From Prinia subflava (Eukaryota; Chordata; Aves; Passeriformes; Cisticolidae): a stretch of DNA of 64,000 bases. This document shows positions 49,050 through 60,232 of this stretch, in pieces. Made by a program: the position numbers and the translations under genes. Below the pieces are notes generated by a model. That model was not told where the DNA came from, made no database searches, and saw only the letters and a program-made list of their open reading frames with translations. The stretch spans positions 16,535,098 through 16,599,097 of the forward strand of contig NC_086251.1 in the NCBI RefSeq assembly GCF_021018805.1, written 5' to 3'. The stretch's first letter is position 1. Each line of letters starts with the position of its first letter.

Positions 49050-52000
49050 CATCACAACTCTTTTTCCTTCAGGCTGAACTGCAATTTTGCCATGTCTAAT
49101 TTTGTCTTATTGCTCCTAACATTATAGTGCTTGGCCATACTTCCTCTCTCTCCCATTCTGTTTATTTGTAGAAAGGAAGAAATGTCACAGAATAATGGGT
49201 TTGTGCTGCTACATAAAGGCTAAGCCACAGTCAAGATATTGCTGGAAAAAATAGTGAAACAGAGATGAAATATTTATTTTCCTGTTGAGCATAGTGATGA
49301 TGAGATCATGTCCTATCGCACCACATTTCAACTCTGCTACACCAGTACCACACCTAGACCAAATCAATCAGTGGCAGTTCGGCTCCCTAGTCTTTTGGGC
49401 AGATTTGAAAGTCCTAATCTTGGATATTTCATACAAGATCCAAAGCAGGTGAAAAAAATGTTTGAAATACAATGGATCTGGCCTTAATGGGCCACCAGAG
49501 AGTCCCTTTACTACACGAAAAGCAGACAATTGGCAAGGGCCCAGGATGGAGTAGCTCTGTGCAAGTTAACAGCATTGTTACTGACTCTAGGAACTCACCA
49601 GTCCTGAGGGCATCCAGTGATTTCCCATCTGATCTACAGAAATCTCCCTTGTGGCTTCCACCGTGACTGGTCTCACTCCTGGGCACTATGGAGAAACAAG
49701 AAAAGCTTCAGAAAAATAAATCCCTATGCGACCACTACGTTGTGATCTCTGTTCAACTGGAAAGCAAGTCCTCAGCCCCAGAGGCCTCATTTACTCCTGC
49801 TTCATCCCCTAGCCCAGCCACATGTATCTATCTTGTTTATTTTTGGAGGCAGAATAAATTTTACATGTCTTGAGTGACCTTTGGTGAAACAGTCTTCCTC
49901 CAAGGTTCCCCAATCCAGACAGGACTATAAAACAACTGCCCCATTTTCCATGATGACTCTGCCCAACAGCAAGTAAAGCACAATCAAGAGATTATTCAAA
50001 AAGTCTCAGAAACAGTCACCGGAGTAGATTTCACAGGCAGCAATGTCAAGACTGTAAAACATGTTTGATGGAGCATTTTACACTGCTTTAAATTTGGAAT
50101 TCTTTGGAGAGTGTCTGAGGGCTTTTCAAGAAACAAACACAACCTTCGTCCTCCATGCGCATATACGTACACACAAAAAGCTCCTTCATGGAATGAGGAG
50201 CTGGCATCCTAGGGCTCTGACCTCAGCTCACTCCTCAACTTTATCAATCACGTTATATAATCAGTGCAGACTGAACAGCATTTGGAAAATTAGTTGGGCT
50301 GGGTTTTTTTTTCTCTTTTTGGTTTTTTCCCCTCTCCCCTCCATCTAGGGTACCCAAGCAAGAGAGCCTGTAGCTCAGACATGGCTTGAGAAGGATCTAA
50401 TGAGAGTGTTTACCTCCCTAAAATGAGGTGCTGTGGTGATATCTTAACAGGAGGTTTGGAGATTTCCTTCCCCCAGGGCAGATTCTCAAAATATTTTGAG
50501 GTTGTCTCTTTGGAACTGAAAATTAAAGATAGCTTTGCTGCTTCGCGGATTCTTTGCAGCCTTTCCTCTCAGTAACCAAGTGAGAGGTAAAACCACCAAG
50601 CAGGGTAAGACCTCAAAGGGACAGCCCAAGATACAATAGCACGAACTGGCAAGAGTGTCAGTGCATCAGGGTGGTGCCTTGGAGAGCACTGTCCCCCCAG
50701 ACCCCGCAGCTGGGACGAGCCAGCCCCACCAGTTCCACTTTCACCTCCGCCTCCCTGGAGTTACCAAACCCAAACCGCCACAGTCCTGGCTGGAGAATCC
50801 AGCCGCCAAATGTCCTTTCTCTAGCTCCACGACATTTTCTCAGGAAAACCAAAATAAATTGGCTGCAGACAAGAGATGGTTGAGAGTAATTTTCACAGCT
50901 CACCCTCACTTCATCCTTCCGCTGCACATCCATCCACAGCCACTTTGAAGCCTTCCTAAACCTCATCACTCAACTTCCTTGCCTTTCCACACTCACGGCT
51001 TGGTACAACATTTCCCACACACTCTCCCCTCACTCCAAAAACACACTTTACTTGAAGTTCAGTGCTCAAGCCTTGTCAATGGCAAGAAGACTAATCACAT
51101 CACAGCATTCAATGCTTCATTAGCAGCTTTCCCAAACCAGAGATCCCCTTCACTGGGAGCAAAATGCTCATGGTTTTAACCTGGTGACAGCTGCCTCAAA
51201 TTATGCACTGCTGTATTGAAACTGACTGCAGGTTGACTTCTCTGCGTAACTCGCCACACATTAACACACAAGTTGACAACCAATACTTGGAATGTGCTCC
51301 ATCTGTAAAGCCACCACTGTTACTGCCAGTGTGGGCAGCTGGAGTGGTGCTTGCTGCGGAGCAACACGGACCTCTAGCAATCCTGCTTAGATATCGTAGT
51401 TTATTATGCAGATAGAGATATATGACTACTGCAGACAAAACAAAATCATAGCCAAAACTTCACTTAAAATCTCCAAAAATCCAAATCTTCATTGTGCGTC
51501 AAAGAAGTTTGTCTAATTCCATTGATTTTAAACACATTCTTTGTAACTTCCTCTCAGCTGGAAGCAAATACACAGAGGGAAAATCCCTTCTGATATACTC
51601 ACGGCCTGACCCAAGTTGTTCTTACAAGATTTCCAATTTCTGTTCTGCATCAAAGACATGTATTATCCATGAGCTATTGGCAGGGAGAGAACCCAAGACT
51701 TCGAGCAACAAAAACCACAGGGCTGGGGGTTTTTTGCTATTAGTGTTAAAGGGCTCCAAACTGGGGTAAATCCTTACAGCTTCCTATAGGTGCTAGAAGT
51801 GAAAACCTTAACCACTAATGATACTTTTGACTAGAGGGGTGCCTGATGTATTTAATGAATAGGTTCAGTCACTAAATTACAGCAGTCATCCTTAGCAGCA
51901 AATGGACTTTGCACTCAGGTCACTGGGACCAGTCCAAGGTCATGTACACGTATCAAATCGGACCCTTAACCACACACAGTCCCTGTGAGGTTGCACTACT

Positions 52001-53631
52001 GTTGTCATTCTGTAAGTAAAAAAAGGCAACTGCAGTTGCAGTTTTGGATATATTTCTCTGGACCAAGGTGAAATTTGCAGCCTTTCAATTGAGTTTATGG
52101 TCACTAATCATCAACAAAGTGCCCTTTAGGCTTGGTGTTTTTGAATTCTTTCCATCTTTTCATACTCTATGGCTTCCCAGAAGTACCCCCTTTACTCTCA
52201 GCACAGCACCCATTTCTGGCAGCTGCTCTGTCTGCACCACCAGGCCACCAAGTCCCCTGCTGCCAGCAGAGAGATGGTGAGCAGTCACCCAGCTGAGAAC
52301 CTGTTCAGAGCCAGGGGGACCTAAGCCAGTTTCTCAGGTCTGCCATTTCTCTCTTTCTCTTCCAACTGGACCTCTGTTCTTCAGCTGCACGGACCAGATA
52401 GGCCTTCATTTCTCCAGATTTTTACAGTGCCCATCGAGGTGACAAACTCTTCTATTCTCTACTTTTGTACTGCAGAGGATGAAATGCAATTTTAATGTCA
52501 GCTGGAGCCCCTTGGCGCTATTAATAAAAACAACGATAATAACAAGGGAGGTTTGCAAATTAGCAACCCCTGCTACAAACAGTGATACACCCAATTTAGC
52601 ACAAATCATTGCAGGCTCTTGCCTGCTTAGTGGCTATTTTAATCACTGGTGACTAATGCCTGTGAGGGCTATTCCAGGGTTTGACGTGCCTTAAACACAA
52701 GAAAATAGGGAAATCTTGGGGAGAGAGAGAAAAGAGAAGAGAGGGAAAGGGCAAGAGAAGGAACTGGCCAAAGCCAAAGGTTTATCACCAAAAAGCATTC
52801 AGCTCATACCACTCATTTTGCTGCTGTTGCTGCTGCATTTGCTGGGGTCACTGACCAATTCCTCCTCTGAATAACAGCATCATTTCTCTTCTTTTGGTGC
52901 AAATCTAAGAAAAACAGTCATGCTCTGGAACACAAACAAAGGCTACCTGTCCCTTCCTTGGTTATGGAAATGGGGGTCAGCCTTTTTATTTTCAAAGGGG
53001 GCAGAGCTGGAATGCTCCCTGGCACACCACCAAAAAGGAAATATCTGCTTAAATATTTGACGGGAAGAGAAAAAAAAAGAGAAGAGAGGAAACAATGCAA
53101 AGGGGGATGGGGAGAGGGAATTTTTATTTCATGCAGAGGAAAAGGGCTGCATGGCAAACGAAGCCACAGCTTACCTCTGCTGGGCTATACTGAGCTTCAC
53201 CTTCATGAAGTGAGCACCTTTTCCTTACACCATCCCACTTATTTTTCTCCATCTTAGCTTTCTAAGTACTAAAGGACACTTCCTAGTTGAGGAAAATTGA
53301 ACAAAATGCCACTGAGTATCATGTCTCTCAGCTAGACATGTGTATTTGCCTTTTTCCCTGTGGTAGGTCAAGGCTTACAAGCACTTGAACTCACCTGACA
53401 ACATTCAGATCACATTAAGCAGCACTCTAGAGAAAAAAATAAAATTAATTTTTTAAAAAAAAACTTCCTGAAAAATTTGGGAAAAAAATTGCATTTTGAA
53501 AAAAAAAGATTGCAGGGTATAAAAAAGACATTCTTCAGAGCTAAAGGGTATGAAAATGTTTGATAACACAAGTGATCAAAGTAGGATTTGGCCAACAGCA
53601 TCTAACCATCCTTTTTTATGTGAAGGCCATC
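49050..53631. other. No gene recognised
   Basis: Unique sequence. An AT-rich, repeat-free stretch at 52490-52650 has several TTAATAAA- and TTAATC-type motifs and could be a conserved non-coding element. A/T-rich low complexity occurs at 53430-53510. A purine-rich GAGAGAGAAAAGAGAAGAGA stretch lies at 52722-52765. Confidence 0.55.
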
Positions 53632-54496
53632 AAAATAATGGAACTGATGGATTAGGGAGCTTAAAGATTATCTAGTTCCAAACCTTTTGCCACAAACAAG
53701 GACACTTTCCACTAAGGCAGGTTGCTGTAAGTCCTATCAGTCTGGCCTTCAACACTTCCAGGGATGGGGCATCCACAGCTTCTCTGAGCAACCTTTTCCC
53801 ATGCCTCACCACCCTCCTTGTAAAGGATTTCTTCCTAACATCTGATTTAAATCTACCCAATTTCACTTTAAAACCTTTACCCCTCATAATGCTCCCTGAT
53901 AAAGGGTTCTTGCCCATCTTTCCTGTAGGTGTCCTTTTGGTATTGGAAGGTTGCTATGAAGTTTCCCTAGAGGCTTATCTTTCCTTCTCCAGGCTAAATA
54001 ACCCCCACTCTCTCGAGCTGTCATCAGAGGAGAGGGGCTACGGCACTCTGGTCATCTTCACTGTCTCCTCTGGACCAACAGGTCCATGTCTTTCTTACAC
54101 TGGGGACCCAAGAGCTGAACACAATATTTTGGGTGGTGAGTCATGAGAGCAGAGTAGAGAGGGGAATAACCCCTCCTGACCCACTGGCTGCAGTCCTTTT
54201 AATGTAGCCCAGCCTGCTGTTGGCTTTCTTGGCTGGAAGCACATATGGCCAGGCCATAGCCAGTTTTTCATCCACCAGCACCCCCAAGTCCTTCTCTGCA
54301 GGGCTGCTCACAACCCACTCATTGCCTGCCCTGCATGTCTGGGATTGCCCTGATCCAGATGCAGAATCTTATGTTTGGTCTTGCTGAACTTCGTGAGGTT
54401 CACATAAGCCCACATCTCGAATCTCTCAAGGTGTCTATGGAGGGCATCCCTTCCCTCTAAAGTATCAACAGATGATAGCTTGGTGTCATCAAGAAT
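53632..54496 (-). mobile_element. CR1 LINE, 5'-truncated copy
   Basis: Read on the minus strand, this stretch follows the 3' part of a bird CR1. At about 54494-54477 it encodes LDDTKL, from the C-terminal part of the ORF2 reverse transcriptase region. The frame continues with motifs typical of that region (MWAYVNLTKF, then KILHLDQGNPRHAG) before stops appear. The long 3' untranslated region follows, with GAAGCTGTGGATGCCCCATC and TCCCTGGAAGTGTTGAAGGC around 53775-53745 and a terminal GTTTGGAACTAGAT near 53670. The family's octamer tail is not obvious. Only the last roughly 860 nt remain of an element that is about 4.5 kb when complete, so 5' truncation is severe, as is normal for CR1. The short open frames inside it are not genes. 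Confidence 0.9.
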
Positions 54497-55526
54497 GACA
54501 AGAATGGGAGTCCAAGTCTTCTGCTTTCTCTGGTGTACTCCACCCGACCGACCAGCACCATAAAATCCTTTTACTCAGGTCATGCCTGAATAGTAAGCCA
54601 CCCCTGAGTACCCAACACCATTTCCCTCAGTACCTGCTGATTTCATGGCAGCCAAGGAACTCCATGAACTCTCCAGGGCTCAGCGGGTAGACATACAGCA
54701 AAGTAAAAAGCCTGGAAGACAAATATTGCAAACAGTGGGGCAAGAGTTCAAATAATGCATCATTCTGTTTCTATTCTTTGAGGGCTAACGTGCAGTTTAA
54801 CTTTTAAACAGAAAATGTTGGGAGACTGGCTCAAATACTCCAGTTTGGCTTCTCCTCTCTATTACACCACTGCAAACATGCATTTACTTCGCGGCCCCAT
54901 AAAATCTTTACATTCACTCAGGTCACTGCAGGTTTAGTTTTACAGTGTTGGAGGCTCCAAACAGGACTGATCATAAACAGCTGCTTCTGTTTTTAAGTAA
55001 GAGGGGAATCTTTTTGGTTTATTGCTCTTGTGGCCACTGAGTACTAGCACTGGAAAGCTAGTCATCCAAGTTGCCTTGGACCTATTTCTCAAAATATGTT
55101 GGGTTGGGGTTTTTTTCAGTACATGTTTGTTTACCACTGTGGCTCCAGATTGTTGGCTAAGATCTGTAGACCCCTGGTGTAGCTACAGGAAATATTTCTA
55201 AAGTGTTCCTTTTCTGAGAAGTCTGCAGCTTAAATAACCAATCTCTTTCCATGAGGCTTCTGCACCAGCTAGTTGCACTAAAGTGGCTTCTCTCTTGTTT
55301 CCCTCCTCCCCACCTCTCTGTCCTCTTAAGCCATAATTTGGTGATAGAGAAGGTATCACCTCTGTAGGTGTTGGTAGGAAGGAGAATGTCATGTGGTGCA
55401 TAGTGTAAGTCAAACTTTCGCCCTTGCAGTTCTTGAGCTGTCTCACTTGGATCTTCTATTTGTTACTTCCTGTATATTTTTTCTTCAAGCAGTAGATGTG
55501 ACAGCCTGTCTGCCTATGCTTGTGCT

Positions 55527-55985
55527 TCACAGATCAGACAGGAACCTCCTAATTGACAAGAGGAAGAACTGGAAATTCTGGGGGTGGCCACAGTTGGCAA
55601 AGTTCACACATTCACTGATAAGCTCTCCAGGAAAATGTACCCTACAGCTTGTTCTGGCCTGAAACTTGCCAGGTACTCCTGAGTACAGAGTCTTCCGCAT
55701 CCCTTCATCCTTGACCAGATTTTCAGGAGAACTCAGTGCACTGAGATGCAACATTTGTGGTTTCATAAAAGGATCCTCTGGAAAACTGGCATGTATTTTG
55801 TTGCAAAGATGGACTCTCTTGGAAATGGTCTTAACAATCATGAAAAATTCTCGAAAAATTACTTCTGCTTCTTTTGACACAATGTGTAGATTTTGCAGGT
55901 CCTGCAAGCTCCAATGCAGCTTCTTCACTGAGGCCTGTGCTCTGCAAGGTGATGACAAAAACTCAAAATATCCTTTTTCTGTCAT
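55527..55985 (-). other. Unidentified open frame, weak candidate exon
   Basis: A 152-codon frame runs from ATG at 55985 to TGA. I do not recognise the product. Its composition is balanced and protein-like (Lys, Glu, Phe, Leu and Val spread evenly, no low complexity), unlike most other frames in the window. A good splice-acceptor-like sequence, TTTTTGTCATCACCTTGCAG, precedes 55941, so an exon could start inside the frame. No convincing donor follows before the stop; the best is a weak CTG|GCAAGT. No signal peptide, membrane segment or catalytic motif is visible. A 160-codon frame on the opposite strand overlaps it, showing that both may be open by chance. It may be a terminal exon, a pseudogene piece, an old transposon fragment or chance. 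Confidence 0.2.
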
Positions 55986-56707
55986 CCAGAGAGGTAGGAG
56001 TTCCTTGTACAGAACTGTATCAAAACCAAGAGGTTCCAGTCCTAACTCAGCTGAACTTTCAGAGCTGCTTGGAAACCTAATTCACATTAAATTTTATGGG
56101 AACTGGACATCCAAATTCCCTAGGTGGCTTTGCAAAACACAGCTGTAACTAATTGCTATGCAGAAAGGTTTGGGGGGAAGATTTTGATCTAGAAAAGGAG
56201 AGAGAGATTTCAATGCCAAAAAAGCTTTTGCAATAGATTCTCTCATGGAATCCACACAGCCAGTTCTGGGCTATCTCGTCAATGAAGTAAATGGAGCCAT
56301 TTTGCAATACCTAATCCTCTCTCTGTAACTCTTCATACACCTGCAGAGGTTATAAACTAAATAGGAGAAAGAATTTCTTCTGCTGAGTTTCCAGTAATCC
56401 CTGCCACTGCAAACTCTGGGGCTGAAAGGTTGAATAAATCAAAACGACTGATGAACAATTTACGCCCAACTCATTCCCATTGAAGAAATTGTCACATTCC
56501 ATCAGTGAGGCTGGTAAAATCTGTGACCATCTCAACCCTTATCAAGCCTTAATTTCTTCTTCCTGTTTTGGCAATAATTTAACGTTAAAGGTCACAGAGT
56601 GAAATGCTCAGTCAGGAAGCTGAGGAGTTCTGATTTAATAACAACATTATTTAGCCCCACGAAGCCCCACTTGGTATTTTCACCTCCTTTGTTCCTTTTC
56701 AGGACCA

Positions 56708-56782
56708 TGATCCATCTTCCACTGAAGACAATGGGAGCATTTCCACTGACTTTAATGAGACTTGGATCAGGTCTAAATGTCA
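56708..56782 (+). repeat. Ancient amniote repeat (copy 2 of a pair in this window)
   Basis: CCACTGAAGACAATGGGAGC, ATTTCCACTGACTTTAATGA and GACTTGGATCAGG resemble the old palindromic motif (CCATTGAAGTCAATGGGAG, then CATTGACTTCAATGG, then GCTTGGATCAGG). The part after the centre is the same as in the copy at 47240-47290, with only transitions between them. This copy keeps both halves of the inner palindrome. The small open frame across it is not a gene. Confidence 0.5.
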
Positions 56783-58045
56783 GTATTACTCTATTAATAT
56801 TTATGCTGTTGGAAGTATGTCAGAAAATATACAGGATGTGCAGAGTGGCTGAGTGAGAGATGAGAATCATAAATTTTTCTGACAGTCACTTCTTCACAAA
56901 TCCTTAACATTTCTAATCTAACCATGGCAGTAATAAACTAGCAGGATTCTAACCTTCTCCTCTTACTGTACAAACCTTTCTCCCACTGTAATCTGTCTGA
57001 GTTGGCTCCAGAGCTGAAAAATCATCTGCGTTGCAACTCCCTATCTAGCTCATGTCTAGTCTTTCTTTCTCTCTCACACACATATATAAGAAATTGAAAC
57101 TGTTATTTTAGAAGTTGCACATTAAGTGGTCAAAAATTAAAAGGTTCTCAAAACCGACAAGCAGCATGATTCACTGTGTTTAAAGATCCTTAGCTTAGCA
57201 ATCTTCACAGCATTCAAAGCGGAGGAGCTGAGGACCCAAACCTGTTACTGCAAGGCTCCCACAAACATGACAAGTGGCAACTGCTCTGAGAAGGTTTCTC
57301 CAGGCTGTTTTCCTTGGTGTTTCCTCTCAGCGTGAGGAAAGGGCCAAGTGGTGTGGCAACAAGCGGAGCCTGCTGGCTTGCCACGGGAATGCCTGTCACT
57401 GCAGGGTGTGTGGCAACCACAGTGGTCAGACCCTCTTCACACAGCTACTCCAACCTCCCTGTTGCTGGAGAAATGATGGGCAAAACAGCCCCAGAGGCCT
57501 GAAGTTTCTGTTTCCCTTGAATATGTCTCCAGACGGTCGGATTCCTCCCTGCCTCACCGCCCCTTCCCAGAGAGCAGAGCTCGCCTGAGTGGGTGGAGGA
57601 ATGCGGGCAAGCTCGCAGCATAACAGCCAACTGACCACCAGAGCTGTGGAGTAAGGTCACTGGGGAAAAACAGCCACTGAAGAATGTGGCTGAGCCATGC
57701 CCCAGCTATGCAGGAGGAGGCTTTGTCTCCTTTGGCATGCTGAGCCCGACCAGGGCCACAGACAGGATGGCACTGAGAAACAGGCAGGAGCTGCTCCAAA
57801 GGGATGGCCCTGGAAGGGGTGGCTGCCAGATATGTTTGCAGGACTTCACCTCCTAACTCTGCTTAGCTACCTGGTCTAGAACTGAAGTGTAGCATGAGAA
57901 AACATGGAAATTACACACAAATTAGGTAGGCAGAAATGAAAAGGTTAATAAAAGGTGGTACTGTGGTACTCTTGGAGATAGACTGCTTCCAGTAGCCAGA
58001 TTAACTCATTGCAGAATAAGAAATACACTCCAAGTTAAGAAGCTA

Positions 58046-58145
58046 AATCACAGCATGTTTGAGGCAGAAAGGGACCTTTTGAGGGCATCATCAATCCATC
58101 CTACTCAAGCAGAGTCACCTACAGCATGTTGCCCAGAATAACACA
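58046..58145 (-). mobile_element. CR1 LINE 3'-end fragment
   Basis: The plus strand reads ATCACAGCATGTTTGAGGC, AGAAAGGGACC, then CTACTCAAGCAGAGTCACCT and GCATGTTGCCCAG. This is the familiar reverse complement of the CR1 3' untranslated region (in fresh copies GGTTGGAAGGGACC, CTGCTCAAGCAGGGTCACCT, GCAGGTTGCCCAG). The element therefore lies on the minus strand with its 3' end at the low coordinate. About 100 nt are recognisable before similarity fades past 58145. It is a different part of the family, or a different subfamily, from the copy at 53.6-54.5 kb, and it looks older. Confidence 0.8.
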
Positions 58146-59547
58146 GAGAACTCTAAGAGACAGTTGTTCAAAGTGAGCAGCTTCTTTTGTATCTGAGTGG
58201 TGATCTGCTCCTAGGGACAGAGTCCCCTGCTCCCGTGAAGCTGTAGCCATCTGTCCAACTTCTCAGCTTGAGCCTATCAATCCAAAACCTCAAATCTGAA
58301 GGATCCGTTCCTTGAGGGACATTTTTGTCAGTGCAAACATGACAGTTCTGACCATTTCTCATGTTGCTAAACAGCAGTGTATGCAAAATCAAAATCTAAG
58401 CACCGAGGCTGGAATTTTCATCAAATCATAAAAGATTTCAGACACCAAAAGTCCTGACATGCTGGGCAGCTCTCACCAGTATGGTCCCTTTGAACTTCCC
58501 ACAAAGACAGCTTTTGCAATGTTACTTTTAATTTCTGAAAATATAACAGAGCAATCAGGTCCACAGTGCCTTCGGACGGGTGTTTTATCACTCTGGTGAT
58601 GGGTGAAAGGGCAGGAAGCAGAGGGACAGGATGGAATTTTGAGCATGACCCAAGTCCTGCCAGGACACAGGGGAGGGACGCTTTCCGAAAAAAGAGAAGC
58701 TTTGCCATGGGGGAAGTGGACTGCCTTGCCTCCATATCCTGTGGATCCAAACTTCCCCCTGAGCGTGACATCTTTTATGAAAATATGCATGCAGACTTCT
58801 CCAAACTGCTTCCCGCTCCCCTCTGGCAGAAGGGCCAGGTCTTGACAATCTGAGATTTTAACAAAAAATAAGTTCAGTCCTGCCACTCAGACTGTGTTAG
58901 TGCAGTGGAAACGAGGGAAGAATCATGCCTAATATTACATTTTGGCTGAAGATTTCCTGTGGAAATCTTTGACATGAAGAAAATAAAGTGTTTGATGAGA
59001 TGTGTCACAGAAAGTATCAGCTATCCTGATGGCTTGAAACTGAAGATTCAAATAATGGCAAAAAACCCACAATGGTTCATATCATCTGGGCGTGAAGTTT
59101 GTCCTTCTTTCCTCTACAGAGCCAGCACATCCTTTAGGAGAAGGATCTCAGACTAGTCTTCCGCATCGTGTATCTCTTAAAATATACTAGTGCTTCACAA
59201 AAGCTGGTTTTGGTCTTTTTCCCCTCTTTTTTTCCTTGACATGGAAAATTGCCGCTTTATGGACCTCATTTTGGAGCATCTTACAAGGGCCTGACTCAGA
59301 AAGCATAAAAAGCCCTTCAGCAGTCTTGGCTAAAACTAATTCAGATTTTGACATGTGCTTATGTGACTGGGGTTAGTGTTTCAGGTACTAGAAAAGTTTA
59401 TCATTTATGAACCCACAAAATCCTTGTCAGGCCTGAAATTGTAGCTAAACTTTGAATTCGAGGAATTTTGGCCCACTTTTCAAACTTTCATTGAGACAAA
59501 CTCAACATTTTCAATCACTCTGGGCCACCAGTAGCTCTCTCAGGCAC

Positions 59548-59565
59548 TTTTTTTTTTTTTTTTTT
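59548..59565 (+). repeat. 18-nt T homopolymer
   Basis: A simple T run in unique sequence, with no gene or repeat boundary nearby. Confidence 0.85.
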
Positions 59566-60127
59566 AGGAAACATAACATGCTAGGAATTTAAACAAAGGT
59601 GATGTATCAGCAAATGGCTCTCACACATCATGATCTCATCTCCCAGCCATGAGACATTTGGGAATGGGATTGAAGTTTCTTGCCCTTTAGCAACAGACCA
59701 ACAAATAGACAATAGTTAAAATACCCATACCATTAAAAAACCACAAATGTATCTTCCCAAGCCTGCCACCTCTCTTCCTTTCCCATCCCACAGAAGATAA
59801 AAGTGGACTATTTGTCATCAAATAAAAGTCATGTGAAGCAGAAGAAGGTACTTGGGCAATCATTTTTGATTTAGATATGGAGGTAACTACTCAGCATGTT
59901 ATTTTTCAAATATTAACTTGATGAGAGTATCACCAGGATCATCACAAGCTCAATTACAATCTGGACAAGATTTTGGGGAGTTCTTAGAAGGGTGGCTGGA
60001 ACCACATGGCCCCAAGGACTCTTAATCAGGAAGAGAAAGCAAATTCAAAGCCCTCAAGTCTGGATGCACGCCAGGAGTGTGAGCTGGTGATCCAGTTTCA
60101 GACATCAGCCTGCATTTGATGTTTTAA

Positions 60128-60232
60128 ACCTTTCAGACCAGGGATCATCTCTTACTGTGTATGAGATGCAAAGCACCCAAGAACAGGGGATCCTGATCTC
60201 TGGACATCTAAGATCTATTGCAATATCAGGCA
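60128..60232 (+). mobile_element. Tail fragment of an ancient amniote SINE/LINE
   Basis: TTTCAGACCAGGGATCATCT, CTTACTGTGTATGAGATGC, AAAGCACCCAAGAACAGGGG and ATCCTGATCTCTGGACATCT follow, in order, the shared 3' tail of old amniote L2/CR1-type elements and their SINEs (dominated by GGGACTATCTCTTACTGTG and CACAATGGGGCCCTGATCT). No head is visible upstream. The identity of the parent element cannot be decided by eye. Confidence 0.5.

Noticed and set aside
53672..54146. Open frames on both strands around 53.7-54.1 kb
   Set aside because: They lie in the CR1 3' untranslated region.
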